This document shows, one piece after another, positions 44,701-53,602 of a stretch of DNA of 64,000 bases. The notes beneath the pieces are model-generated. The model was given only the letters and a program-made list of their open reading frames with translations, was not told where the DNA came from and made no database searches. This DNA comes from Ignavibacteriota bacterium (GTDB lineage Bacteria > Bacteroidota > Ignavibacteria > Ignavibacteriales > Melioribacteraceae): the NCBI GenBank assembly GCA_013112585.1, contig JABFGH010000027.1, forward strand, positions 1-64,000, given 5' to 3'. The position numbers were made by a program, and so were the translations under genes. The stretch's first letter is position 1. Every line of letters begins with the position of its first letter.

Positions 44701-45149
44701 TTATTCCATCCATAAAATGTGATGTTGATGAACCGAAATTAAATTTAAGTGAAAAGTTTTGGCAGCATTATGAGCTAATGAAAAAGTACAAACCCGCATA
44801 TAAAAATACTCAATCAGCTCAATCGATAGAATTTAAATCTCTCACCAACTTACATTCCGCATTAAAAAATTATAGAACTGAGCTTGAACCTCACATTCAG
44901 TTTATTATTGATTTGATAAAAGACTTGAAGGAATATCAAACAATCAATAAATACTCATTACGCCGGTTGATCAAATATGAATTATCGAAAGATGCTTCAG
45001 CGGAAATAGTTCAAAAATTTTCAAATGAAATAATTTCATTAAAATCTCAATTGGGTGAAAACTATTTGGAAATCATAAAAGAAAAAACCAAGCAAACTAA
45101 AACGGAAGTTATAGTTGCAGATGAAAACATTAGAAACCAATTGCTTTAA
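41751..45149 (+). CDS. PLD-nuclease/SNF2-type helicase, probable defence effector
   Basis: An 1132-aa protein from ATG at 41751. Residues 1-230 form a phospholipase-D-like nuclease domain: H139-A-K-L-Y and F-I-T-G-S-S-N-L-T-R-A-G. A superfamily 2 helicase follows: Walker A D-V-V-G-L-G-K-S (Lys294), D371-E-A-H, L-L-T-A-T-P-F-N-N, and in the second lobe S-E-G-V-N-L and R-V-I-Q-R-V-G-R-I-N-R-I-G with the arginine fingers. The C-terminal 250 residues are unassigned. PLD-helicase proteins paired with Eco57I-type methyltransferases look like restriction systems in which the methyltransferase marks self and the helicase-nuclease degrades unmarked DNA. This is inference from architecture and context. 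Confidence 0.88.
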   Translation: MSNNFITNNPQKTKTLEKRVKQLVSVSSELKFLVGFFFFSGWSKLFDSIKEKTAHDENFNIKLLVGLEIDKTLKGIIEAADNNEEYSNEEIVNNYFQSLYTAINNAELDVEEFYNQVEFFIELLEKERIILRKTYKPNHAKLYIFKLGGDAAVVTPSEFITGSSNLTRAGLTHQNEFNVEIRDYGIKEAEEYFDELWESAIKISEIPERRQYIIDFIKNRSQAATVTPFEAYVFVLKLYVELMEQKHIKPYVERLLEENNFKKYSYQIDAVNQALSIIEQYNGVIVADVVGLGKSVIASLLAKNLGKRGLVICPPALIGERRNKSGESTGWWEYLQRFKLHDWEVESSGKLEELSEYFNKNDDTPEVIIVDEAHRFRNQDTADYEFLQNICRNKIVLLLTATPFNNSPADIFSLLKLFIIPGKSGITLDDDLESRFASYNYLFKRLSNILKNYNSKEDEKRKKAENQYKSIFDIEPPIDIRRVKNETKRLAKEIKSVLEPILIRRNRLDLEADYLYSKEVTELSKVEDPEELFFELSTEQSLFYDRVINEYFGSEGKFTGAIYQPFVYEKKTFDEEKLGLEDNRTFLQQRNLYDFMRRLLVKRFESSFGAFYASIKRFKRVHKIVLEFIEKTDKYILDRKLIESIYENDADEIDKEIEKFAESLKDKNLPKHNKVYHVNKFSRKTDFITDIENDLKLLTEISNKIEKLDLLNNDPKREEVLHTIKKIIESEENPKRKVIVFTEYLDTLNSLKSYFKEHFGDQILFSEGSLTISFSHKLNENFNAQYQGSHKNQFQILFTSDKLSEGVNLNRAGTIINYDIPWNPTRVIQRVGRINRIGMKVFDQLFIYNFFPSEKGADIVKSREIAANKMFLIHNTLGEDSKIFDPDEEPTPSKLFNRINENPEEDEEQSTLTKIRNELNIIKTNHPETIKRISNFPYRIKSAKSFSQNELLVIRKKGLSLFVQKIEDENEDKPDINLITIDELIPSIKCDVDEPKLNLSEKFWQHYELMKKYKPAYKNTQSAQSIEFKSLTNLHSALKNYRTELEPHIQFIIDLIKDLKEYQTINKYSLRRLIKYELSKDASAEIVQKFSNEIISLKSQLGENYLEIIKEKTKQTKTEVIVADENIRNQLL

Positions 45150-45169
45150 TAACTATTTTCAATCTTTTA

Positions 45170-45275
45170 AAGGATACAGTTTAAAAGCATGCTTTTACCT
45201 GTCAAGCCCTAACCATCCTTTACACACTTCACATATCGAGATTTACTACAAATAATATTCTTTTACACCCAATGT
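45170..45275 (-). pseudogene. remnant resembling the 3' end of the serine hydrolase/TPR gene
   Basis: CTAACCATCCTTT at 45207, and about 25 further bases ending near ATTTAC, resemble the 3' end of the serine hydrolase gene at 54829-54866 (I count 7 mismatches in the 24 positions after the identical 13). On the minus strand the frame would give the N-P-H-M-P-S-A-Q-R-M-V-R-type tail but contains stops. No further homologous sequence is recognisable. Confidence 0.4.
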
Positions 45276-45382
45276 AAAATCCTACTTCCCACTTAATCAT
45301 TCTTGAAATTTTATAGTTATTTTTGATTTTATTTTTTTATTTTCTTTCAAAAATAAATTACCAACTTCTTATAAATGTTGAT

Positions 45383-48300
45383 TTGAATAGAACTCACATC
45401 ATAATACTGCTTCTATTACTCTCCTCTATTGCATATCCAAAAGCAAATTCCGATACACCAAGTTTTCATTTACTTACCGTTAAAGATGGATTAACTCATA
45501 ACAGCGGTTTGTGTATTCTGCAGGATAAAAAAGGTTTTCTTTGGATCGGGACACAGAATGGATTATGCAGGTATGACGGCTACTCGATAAAAAAATATAT
45601 TAATATACCGGAAGATTCATCCTCAATTTCGGGCAATTATATTAATTCTATCTATGAAGATAGTAGATCAGTAATTTGGATTGGTACAAATCAAGGCGGA
45701 ATAAATAAATATGACCCCATAACAGATACGTTTAAAAGTTATCGGGCAGATGCTAATGATACGAGCAGCATTGGCGAAGGTTCAATATATTCAATCAATG
45801 AAGACCGATTCAACAATCTTTGGATAGCCGTAAATCCTTCGGGGCTTTATTTATTTGATAGAGTTTCAGAAAAATTTCATCACATTCAAACTGATCCAAA
45901 TAGTATAACCGGATTAAAAGGAGACAGAGCATACTGCTTGTATAAAGATTCCGATTCTATACTTTGGGCGGGCACATCGGGCGGCATCAATAAACTTAGC
46001 ATTACGGAAAGAAGAAACGTTGCTAATCAAAATGATAATTTATTAAGCAAGTATGATATAAAATTTCAAAACTGGAATAGTGATAAGCATAATAAAAACA
46101 GTCTTGTAAATAATATCATCGCCGGCATTTACGAAGAAAAAACCAATGACCGAAAAACAATGTGGATAGGCACTCAATACGGTTTATCAAGAATGACTAT
46201 TTTACCGGAGGGAACCGCAAGTTTTAAAAACTATAACATCCTCTCCGAATACCCCAAAGCCATCGGCTCTAATCTTATTTGGGCTATCACTGAAGATAGT
46301 AACGGCAATCTTTTAGTAGGAACTAAGTCGGAAGGACTTTTTAAATATGATCGTGTGAATGATAATTTCACTAAATATTATGATCCTTTGCTGGAACCGA
46401 TGAATAACAATTATACAGTACGCTGCTTCTACAATGATAAGTCGGGCAATTTATGGATAGGTACAGAGGATATAGGTGTTTTAAAACTTTATAGTAAGCG
46501 CAGAAATTTTAGTGCGTACATCAATAATCCGAAAAACCCAAACAGCTTAAGCGACAATAATGTTACCGCAATTTTTGAAGACAGCAAAAAAAATCTTTGG
46601 GTCGGTACAAAATACGGAGGACTGAACAAACTGAGTTTCAAAAACCGTCAACTCGGTTACTTCGAGCGTTTTACCGCAGATCAGGATGATGAGAATTCAA
46701 TTCTTCATAATACAATTAAAGCAATTTGTGAAGATGACAAAGGCAACATTTGGATTGGGAGTTGGAATATTGCGGGAGGTTTAAGTAAATATATTCCCGC
46801 CGACAATAAATTTATTCATTATCAAAATATTCCGGATGATCCAAACAGCCTGGGCGAAAATCAAGTAAGAAGTTTAAGCACTGATGAATTTGGAAATTTA
46901 TGGATTGGATTTTCGGAGGCGGGTATGGATAAATTTGATATTGCAAATAATTTATTCACACACTATTTGCCCAACCCTAACACCGCTAATAGTTTAAGTA
47001 ATAAAACAATCACAACAGTCTATTCTGATCAGCAGGGTTCCGTATGGATCTCAACTTTTTCAGGAGGATTTAATAAGTTTGATATAAAATCTGAATCCTT
47101 TAAGCAATTTCAATTTAATAAAAAAAATAAATTCAGTATTAGCAGCAATAGAGTTTGGACATCTTTTAAAGACAGCTTTGAGCGGCTTTGGGTTGGTACG
47201 GATAACGGACTAGATTATTTCGAGCGGGGAAATGAAAGGTTCATCCATTTTAATAAAAGTAACGGGCTAATGAATAATGCGGTATATGGTATAATTGAAG
47301 ATAATTCCAGAAAAATTTGGCTGAGCTTAAAAAATGGTCTCTGTAAAATTGAATTTGAAGATGAGTTAAATATTAAGCCTAAGAATGCCCGCTTTATTAA
47401 TTTCGATGCTAATGATCATTCTTCAATTACAGAGTTTTACAATGGCTCTTGTTTAAAAAGTTTTACAGGTGAATTATTTTTCGGCGGAGTAAATGGTTTA
47501 TTATACTTTGACCCTGATGAAATTGAACTAAGTGATCATGCACCGAATGTTGCAATTACATCATTAAAAATATTTGAAGCCGAAGCTGAGCTTGATACTC
47601 AAATTGTATATAAAAAAAATATTGACCTCCCATCTTCAAATAATTTTTTCTCAATTGAATTTGCGGCACTTGATTATATGTCGCCGGAAAAAAACCAGTA
47701 TGCATATAAACTAGAAGGATTACATAGCAATTGGGTTTATTGCTGCAGCAGAAGATTTGTAAGTTTTAATCACTTGGACCCGGGCAGCTATAAATTTAAG
47801 GTAAAAGCATCAAACGGTGACGGTGTTTGGAACGAAGCAGGAACATCTTTATTAATAAATATCATACCTCCATTTTGGCTCACCACTTGGTTCAGAATAT
47901 TAAGCTCAATAATATTTATCACTTTAGGTGTATTATTACTAAGAAGTTTATTTACTAAAAAGTACAAACAAAGGTTAAGAGAACTTGCTACAAAACAAAA
48001 AATTCAAAATGAACGAGAAAGAATATCACGAGAACTCCATGACAGCATTGGTTCTAATTTAACCTCAATAATTACCGGTCTGGAAATCTCAAAAAAATAT
48101 TTTGATAAAGGAGACAGATTAAATCTATCTGAAAATATTTCTTCTTTAGAATGTCATACAAGAAATACTATTGAGGAATTAAGACAAACAATTTGGTCAC
48201 TTCATGAAGATGTTAAAAACTTCGGCGATTTAAATGAAAAAATACGAGAGCTGCTTCTTCATAAAATTAAGCTGGGCGATAATCTTAATGTTAAATATAA

Positions 48301-48619
48301 ATTCAAAGGTGATGAGTCATTTAGTATTTCATCGGTAGATGCTTTAAATATATTTAGAATTTTTCAGGAGGCAGTTAATAATGCTGTTAAATATTCTGAA
48401 TGTTCAGAGATAAAGTTAAGCGGTAAATTAGAGAACAATTCATTCATCTTAAAAATTTCTGATAACGGGAAAGGCTTTGATGTGCAGGCGGCAGCATCCT
48501 GCGTCGATAAATTCGGATTAAAAAATATGGAGCAGAGGGCAGATCAAATAGATGCCGTATTGAAAATTGAATCAGAAATTGGATTAGGAACAATAATAAC
48601 TGTGACTAAAAGTTTTTAA
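45383..48619 (+). CDS. two-component regulator-propeller sensor histidine kinase
   Basis: About 1078 aa. The start is uncertain: no ATG fits. TTG at 45383 gives M-N-R-T-H-I and a clean signal peptide, while TTG at 45323 adds 20 residues. After the signal, two seven-bladed propellers are built of repeats like D-K-K-G-F-L-W-I-G-T-Q-N-G-L (roughly 35-720), followed by a Y_Y_Y domain (Y-K-L-E-G-L-H-S-N-W), one membrane helix (about 840-860) and a HisKA_3/HATPase kinase with R-E-L-H-D-S-I-G (His886). The periplasmic propeller should sense a polymer or its fragments. The partner is the LuxR-type regulator 51 bp downstream. Confidence 0.9.
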   Translation: MNRTHIIILLLLLSSIAYPKANSDTPSFHLLTVKDGLTHNSGLCILQDKKGFLWIGTQNGLCRYDGYSIKKYINIPEDSSSISGNYINSIYEDSRSVIWIGTNQGGINKYDPITDTFKSYRADANDTSSIGEGSIYSINEDRFNNLWIAVNPSGLYLFDRVSEKFHHIQTDPNSITGLKGDRAYCLYKDSDSILWAGTSGGINKLSITERRNVANQNDNLLSKYDIKFQNWNSDKHNKNSLVNNIIAGIYEEKTNDRKTMWIGTQYGLSRMTILPEGTASFKNYNILSEYPKAIGSNLIWAITEDSNGNLLVGTKSEGLFKYDRVNDNFTKYYDPLLEPMNNNYTVRCFYNDKSGNLWIGTEDIGVLKLYSKRRNFSAYINNPKNPNSLSDNNVTAIFEDSKKNLWVGTKYGGLNKLSFKNRQLGYFERFTADQDDENSILHNTIKAICEDDKGNIWIGSWNIAGGLSKYIPADNKFIHYQNIPDDPNSLGENQVRSLSTDEFGNLWIGFSEAGMDKFDIANNLFTHYLPNPNTANSLSNKTITTVYSDQQGSVWISTFSGGFNKFDIKSESFKQFQFNKKNKFSISSNRVWTSFKDSFERLWVGTDNGLDYFERGNERFIHFNKSNGLMNNAVYGIIEDNSRKIWLSLKNGLCKIEFEDELNIKPKNARFINFDANDHSSITEFYNGSCLKSFTGELFFGGVNGLLYFDPDEIELSDHAPNVAITSLKIFEAEAELDTQIVYKKNIDLPSSNNFFSIEFAALDYMSPEKNQYAYKLEGLHSNWVYCCSRRFVSFNHLDPGSYKFKVKASNGDGVWNEAGTSLLINIIPPFWLTTWFRILSSIIFITLGVLLLRSLFTKKYKQRLRELATKQKIQNERERISRELHDSIGSNLTSIITGLEISKKYFDKGDRLNLSENISSLECHTRNTIEELRQTIWSLHEDVKNFGDLNEKIRELLLHKIKLGDNLNVKYKFKGDESFSISSVDALNIFRIFQEAVNNAVKYSECSEIKLSGKLENNSFILKISDNGKGFDVQAAASCVDKFGLKNMEQRADQIDAVLKIESEIGLGTIITVTKSF

Positions 48620-48670
48620 TCCCCTTAACAGGTTATTTTTTTTATTGATTTAGAAAATTACCTTAATCGT

Positions 48671-49321
48671 ATGATAAAAATAGCAATAGCAGAAGATAAT
48701 TTTATAACACGGAAGCAATACAGGCAGCGCTTTCAGTTTTATGAAGATATTAAAATTATATTAATGGCAAAGGACGGAAAAAACCTGATTGAGAAACTAT
48801 CCATTGCCGAAGAATTACCGGATGTGATTTTGATGGATATTGATATGCCCGGTATGTCCGGAATTGATACCACGGCAATTGTAAAAGATAAATATCCGCA
48901 AATAGAAATTATGATGGTAACAGTATTCAAAGATGAAAAAAATATTTTCAGTGCAATAAAATCGGGTGCATCAGGCTATCTGTTAAAAGATATTTCCACT
49001 GATGAAATTGTTGATTCAATTAAAGAATTGGTAAATGGGGGTTCTCCTCTTTCAAAATCAATTGCAAGAAAAGTGCTGGGCTATCTTCAAAAAGAAGAGC
49101 CGGCAAATGTTAAAGCAGACCAGGAAATAAATCTAACTGATAGGGAAATTGAAATTCTTAAAGCAATAGTACAGGATGATACTGAATATGCTATTGCAAT
49201 GGACCTGGGAATAAGTCAGCATACTGTAAGATCGCACGTGAAAAATATTTATAAAAAACTTCAAGTACATTCCCGCACCGCAGTTGTAAAAGCCGCATAC
49301 GAGAGAAATCTACTTAAATAG
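48671..49321 (+). CDS. NarL/LuxR-family response regulator
   Basis: A 216-aa regulator. The receiver domain has acidic A-E-D-N at the start, the phospho-acceptor Asp56 in I-L-M-D-I-D-M-P-G and K in G-Y-L-L-K-D. The C-terminal LuxR HTH (about 150-212) shows L-T-D-R-E-I-E-I-L, Y-A-I-A-M-D-L-G-I-S-Q-H-T-V-R-S-H-V-K-N-I and Y-K-K-L. It should be phosphorylated by the propeller kinase encoded just upstream. Its targets are unknown; the two secreted proteins encoded just downstream are candidates. Confidence 0.92.
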   Translation: MIKIAIAEDNFITRKQYRQRFQFYEDIKIILMAKDGKNLIEKLSIAEELPDVILMDIDMPGMSGIDTTAIVKDKYPQIEIMMVTVFKDEKNIFSAIKSGASGYLLKDISTDEIVDSIKELVNGGSPLSKSIARKVLGYLQKEEPANVKADQEINLTDREIEILKAIVQDDTEYAIAMDLGISQHTVRSHVKNIYKKLQVHSRTAVVKAAYERNLLK

Positions 49322-49426
49322 ACACGCTGTCTTTTATCACCTCAACAGGTTATTGTACAAATAACCTCACCAAATTAAATTACTTCCGCACATAAAGCTA
49401 TTTCACAAACACTTTGGAGGAATAAA

Positions 49427-50701
49427 ATGAAAATGTTTACTGCAGCTCTATTTATACTATTCTTCATCAGCAATTTACTTTTAGCACAATGGACTTATGT
49501 TACTCCGCCTGAGACATTTTTCGGAGGCAACTATGTACTATCCCACAATAGTGAGCTTTATTTTGCCAACAACAAGGATGTTTATAAAACAACCGATGAC
49601 GGAAATACATGGGTTAATCTAACCAACGGTTTTGTTACAAATTTAGGCAACTCTAATATTATGATAGAAATTGCAGGGAGTAATATTTTTGTAGGCTCCA
49701 CAGTATTAGGTGTGTTTATGTCGCCCGATAACGGATCAACATGGCAAAGCGATACATCCGGTTTAGAAGGCTCTTTCAATTGTCATATTATTTATTCAGA
49801 CGGAACAAACATCTTTTCCAGCTTCGATTGGCCTACTTATGGCTTTTACATGAAACCTGCTTCAGCCGGATCATGGACTAGAGTAAACAGTAATTCTATC
49901 GGCAGCGGTTATGCAGCAACTGTTAAAGGAATGACGAAAGTAAACAATACACTGTATGCCGCTACAAGAAATTCTGGTGTGTTTGAATCTACGGATAATG
50001 GAACAACATGGACTCAGAAAACTAACTCAGGACTTCCTTCACCCATTGATGGACAACACGGAGATAGATTATTGAATATTGGTTCTGATCTATTTGTCTC
50101 CACCGACAACGGAATCTATAAATCAACCGATCAAGCTGACAGCTGGACAAGAGTTGATCAAGGATTTGCGGTTTGGAATCAATTTAATGTTGCACAGATT
50201 TGGGGAATGTACACAGATGGAAGCAATCTTTATGCGTCAATGGCTCAGGATGATTCTGCTTATTATTCAACAAACGGCGGCAGCAGCTGGAGTGATATCA
50301 GCGGAGGATTGAATCATAGATTAAAATCTTTTGCAATGCATAATGGAACATTGTTCGCCGCTCAGTGGGATATTGACAGCTCCATTGTTAAGTACACCGG
50401 GTTGACCGGTATTGAAAAAGAAAATGAATTTCAACCGGAAATATTTTCTCTTAGTCAAAATTATCCTAACCCATTTAATCCAAGTACAAAAATCTCATTT
50501 AGTATTCCTTCAAACACTTTTGTTACTTTAAGTATTTACGATATACTGGGCAGCAAAATAACCGAATTGATAAATGAGGAAATGTCTCCGGGTCAATATA
50601 GCATTGACTTTGATGCTTCTGATCTTGCGTCAGGAATTTATTACTATACCCTAAGCACCAATAATTCAGCTATAAGTAAAAAAATGATTCTTTTAAAATA
50701 A
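49427..50701 (+). CDS. secreted BNR/Ycf48-like beta-propeller protein with T9SS sorting domain
   Basis: A 424-aa protein: signal peptide 1-20 (L-L-L-A-Q), then repeated Asp-box elements such as S-T-D-N-G-T-T-W, K-S-T-D-Q-A-D-S-W and S-T-N-G-G-S-S-W (BNR/Ycf48-type blades), and a C-terminal type A sorting domain (N-Y-P-N-P-F-N-P-S-T to K-K-M-I-L-L-K). It should be exported by the Sec and type IX systems and stay on the surface or be released. Enzymatic activity is not evident; the Asp-box residues are structural. Lies 105 bp after the response regulator and has a GGAGGAATAAA ribosome-binding site. Confidence 0.88.
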   Translation: MKMFTAALFILFFISNLLLAQWTYVTPPETFFGGNYVLSHNSELYFANNKDVYKTTDDGNTWVNLTNGFVTNLGNSNIMIEIAGSNIFVGSTVLGVFMSPDNGSTWQSDTSGLEGSFNCHIIYSDGTNIFSSFDWPTYGFYMKPASAGSWTRVNSNSIGSGYAATVKGMTKVNNTLYAATRNSGVFESTDNGTTWTQKTNSGLPSPIDGQHGDRLLNIGSDLFVSTDNGIYKSTDQADSWTRVDQGFAVWNQFNVAQIWGMYTDGSNLYASMAQDDSAYYSTNGGSSWSDISGGLNHRLKSFAMHNGTLFAAQWDIDSSIVKYTGLTGIEKENEFQPEIFSLSQNYPNPFNPSTKISFSIPSNTFVTLSIYDILGSKITELINEEMSPGQYSIDFDASDLASGIYYYTLSTNNSAISKKMILLK

Positions 50702-50745
50702 TCCGCTTAAATAACCTATCGATATAAATTATTCGAGGAAATAAT

Positions 50746-53277
50746 ATGAAAAGACTAATAAACATTTTTTTAACATTCCAATTTATTGCACTCTCAAATT
50801 TAATATTAGCCCAAGCACCTCAATGGACGGTTGACCTTGGCGAACCAATAAAAACAAGTGATTTTATGAAAGAGGGCGAATTGCTCTTCTTTACTTCAGG
50901 TGAATATGCATGGTGTTATAATTCAGCAAGCGGGCAAGAAGTATGGAGTATGGAAATTCCCGATTTTAGTGAAACAGGTGTAAACCAATTACTCGGCGAA
51001 ATGTTTTTAACTAATTCAGATAATAAAATTCAGTCTTATGATGCGACAACAGGAAAACTACTTTGGGAAAAGGAATACGAAGATGTTGATCAATCGGATT
51101 TTATGAGTTTTGAATTTATAAATAACAATGCTGTATTCAGGTATGGCGAACTTCATTTGGGTATTGATTTAGATAACGGAAATGAAATTTACAGAACCGA
51201 AGTATATTACTGGGGAGAGTTGGTAACTCTTGGTACTTTTAATTATTCGGTTTTCCATAATAAAGGTAAAATGCTGGTTATGGAAAATTCAGAAATCGCC
51301 TCTCTATTTGACATTGCAAATGGAAATAGAATTCTCTCGTTAGAAGGGTACGATGTAAATAAGGATCTAATTGCAAAAGGATTTCCCTGGTTATATAAGT
51401 CCCCCGATCGCTCACATTTACTTTTTGTTCTGGAAGATGGTGCCGCGGTAATTGATGTTGATAATAACAAGGAAACGGCACGCAGAGAATTTGACATTGA
51501 CGGTGATATGAATGCTATTCTTCCTACCGGGGTTGGCTGTGCCGTAATGGGCGAAGAAAAATTCGTGCATTTTAATTTTCAAACCGGCGCAGTTAATGAA
51601 CTTGAATTTCCTGTCGATGATATAAGAACGATGTATTCTTACGAAGCGGAGGGTAAAACTATTCTAATCGTTTCGATGGGAGACCAAATGGCAAGTGTTG
51701 ATTTGATTGAGGGAAAAGTGCTTTGGCAGACTAAGGAGGATGATCCTATGTTTGAAGGTTATGCCCATAGATACTTGAAAACTGACGGCAGCAATGTTGT
51801 TCTTGTTTATAACAGAGCCAGGTTAGTAAGTTCAGATAGCGGAACATACCTTTATTTGATGAGTATTAATGGCATAACCGGAAAGATAAATTATAAAACC
51901 GCCGCATTGCTATCCGGAGCGGTTTGGTCAGATTTTCAAAGATCACTAACTAGTATTGTAACATCTGCATTTACCGCTTTTATTGATGTTGGAACACTAG
52001 GGAGCGCCTCGCAGCAAACTAATCAGGCAACTAACATGGTAAACAAATTGCTCGGCTATGATAATATTGGATTTGAATACGAAACATTTGAGCATAACAA
52101 CAATATTGTGTTTTTTTCAAGAAGTGATAAACCAATGATGAATCCTGAAAACCGTGAATCACCGGGTGAAGGTTTTGCAGCAATTGATTTTGCAACGGGA
52201 AAGTTACAATACAGAAAATTATTTGAAATTGCAGATGGAATTAATATAACGGAACTTGAACAATTAGCTCCTATCACCTTTGATAATGACTTTGCATACA
52301 TTGCCGGGGATGAAAAATTTATTAAATTTAATCTCGCATCCGGAGAATTAGTTTGGGAAAATAAAAAGGAAACCGGTCAAATTACAGACATACTTCTTTA
52401 CAAAGATGTTATTCATACTAAATACGGCAAACAAAATTTTAGTATTAAGCTTGTTGAAAAAGATGTAAACGTGAATAGCAGTTTAGATATTGACCCTTAC
52501 GGCTTTCAGGCTTATGACCCTTCAAACGGGAACTCACTTTGGAAAGTTTCAATTGAAACAGACCCTGCATTATTGACGCCTCAATTTTCTTTATCAAATT
52601 ATTATAACATTGATAATGATAATTTATATTTTGCCGATGAACAAAATCTATACGCTCTTAAAATGGGAAAAGATGGAGGCTCCTACTCATGGAAATATAA
52701 CTTCGAACAAAATGGAATTGGCGAAATAGAATACGAGGATTCTTATGCAATTAAAACAAGATGGATTGGAAGTGAAGTAAGAACAAATTCTTACAGCACA
52801 TATCTCGGAGGCGGATGGGTAAGTACAACTACATGGACAAGCGGTGGAATGGATGCGGAAAGTTCGGCACAATTTCTTGAAGATGCTGCAGGCTCTGATC
52901 TCACGACAACATATACAAGCTGGGGTAATATTTGGGGAGTTTCGGCAAAACGCTGTCTGCGGGTGCTTTATGGGAAAGATGTTTTACTTGTAATAGGTCC
53001 CGAAGGAATCGGGCTTGTGGACTCTGATAACGGAAATCCGCGATGGGTTACTCCATGGGAATATGATAATCAAGATGTTCAATATATTCCTAAACCTATT
53101 GGCAGCAGTATCATTTACTGTTCGAGCGAAATTTTAACACTGCTTAATTTATCTGACGGCAGCCAAGTTTGGCAGGTAGAAGAATCTGAAAAATCAAAAT
53201 TCTTTGAATCACCTAAACAAGAATATCTTTTCTCCATTAATGATGAAGAGATAAAGGAGTACACAATTAAAAACTGA
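50746..53277 (+). CDS. secreted PQQ-type beta-propeller protein
   Basis: An 843-aa protein with signal peptide 1-22 (N-L-I-L-A-Q) and repeated propeller blades of the PQQ-binding-like type, each with W at the end of the blade (G-Q-E-V-W-S-M, G-K-L-L-W-E-K, G-K-V-L-W-Q-T, G-E-L-V-W-E-N, G-S-Q-V-W-Q-V). The tryptophan-docking pattern is the mark of this fold, but PQQ-ligand residues are not identifiable, so an enzyme role is unlikely. There is no type A sorting domain at the C-terminus (it ends E-Y-T-I-K-N), so it is probably periplasmic or a surface protein exported by another route. It lies 44 bp after the T9SS cargo gene. Confidence 0.8.
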   Translation: MKRLINIFLTFQFIALSNLILAQAPQWTVDLGEPIKTSDFMKEGELLFFTSGEYAWCYNSASGQEVWSMEIPDFSETGVNQLLGEMFLTNSDNKIQSYDATTGKLLWEKEYEDVDQSDFMSFEFINNNAVFRYGELHLGIDLDNGNEIYRTEVYYWGELVTLGTFNYSVFHNKGKMLVMENSEIASLFDIANGNRILSLEGYDVNKDLIAKGFPWLYKSPDRSHLLFVLEDGAAVIDVDNNKETARREFDIDGDMNAILPTGVGCAVMGEEKFVHFNFQTGAVNELEFPVDDIRTMYSYEAEGKTILIVSMGDQMASVDLIEGKVLWQTKEDDPMFEGYAHRYLKTDGSNVVLVYNRARLVSSDSGTYLYLMSINGITGKINYKTAALLSGAVWSDFQRSLTSIVTSAFTAFIDVGTLGSASQQTNQATNMVNKLLGYDNIGFEYETFEHNNNIVFFSRSDKPMMNPENRESPGEGFAAIDFATGKLQYRKLFEIADGINITELEQLAPITFDNDFAYIAGDEKFIKFNLASGELVWENKKETGQITDILLYKDVIHTKYGKQNFSIKLVEKDVNVNSSLDIDPYGFQAYDPSNGNSLWKVSIETDPALLTPQFSLSNYYNIDNDNLYFADEQNLYALKMGKDGGSYSWKYNFEQNGIGEIEYEDSYAIKTRWIGSEVRTNSYSTYLGGGWVSTTTWTSGGMDAESSAQFLEDAAGSDLTTTYTSWGNIWGVSAKRCLRVLYGKDVLLVIGPEGIGLVDSDNGNPRWVTPWEYDNQDVQYIPKPIGSSIIYCSSEILTLLNLSDGSQVWQVEESEKSKFFESPKQEYLFSINDEEIKEYTIKN

Positions 53278-53279
53278 AA

Positions 53280-53600
53280 AATATTAAGATGCCATCTTAA
53301 AGTTTAAGATGGCATCTCTGGAAGATATGAAATCTTTGTCACCGAACTTTTTCAGATAGCTATTTACAAAAGTCATTATGAAATTCGATAGTCGATAATC
53401 GTTAATCATCACAAAAAAAATAAATTAATTGCGCTTTCCAAAGATCCTATCTCTTGTCAGAGATATGATCTTGATTGAGTTAAGATGGCATCTCTGGAAG
53501 AGATATGATCCTGAAGATTTTAGTAGGGATTTATTAACATTGCACAAACTAATTTTTTTTAATAAATTTACACGTGTTAATTATTAAAAAAAAGAACGTG
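53280..53600. repeat. hairpin repeats left of the toxin-antitoxin genes
   Basis: AAGATGCCATCTTAAA/GTTTAAGATGGCATCTC at 53286-53318 is a near-perfect 15-bp stem placed 9 bp after the propeller gene stop; it may serve as terminator although its T-run is poor. H1 (CCAAAGATCCTATCTC to GATATGATCTTGATT) and H2 (TTAAGATGGCATCTCTGG plus AGAGATATGATCC) follow at 53435-53515. The same H1-H2 pair recurs at 54371-54452. Confidence 0.85.
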
Positions 53601-53602
53601 TT

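Noticed and set aside
34581-45149. Canonical DISARM or BREX locus
   Set aside because: The required partners (DrmA/DrmB; PglZ, BrxC, BrxL) are absent; only the methyltransferase and a helicase resemble parts of those systems.
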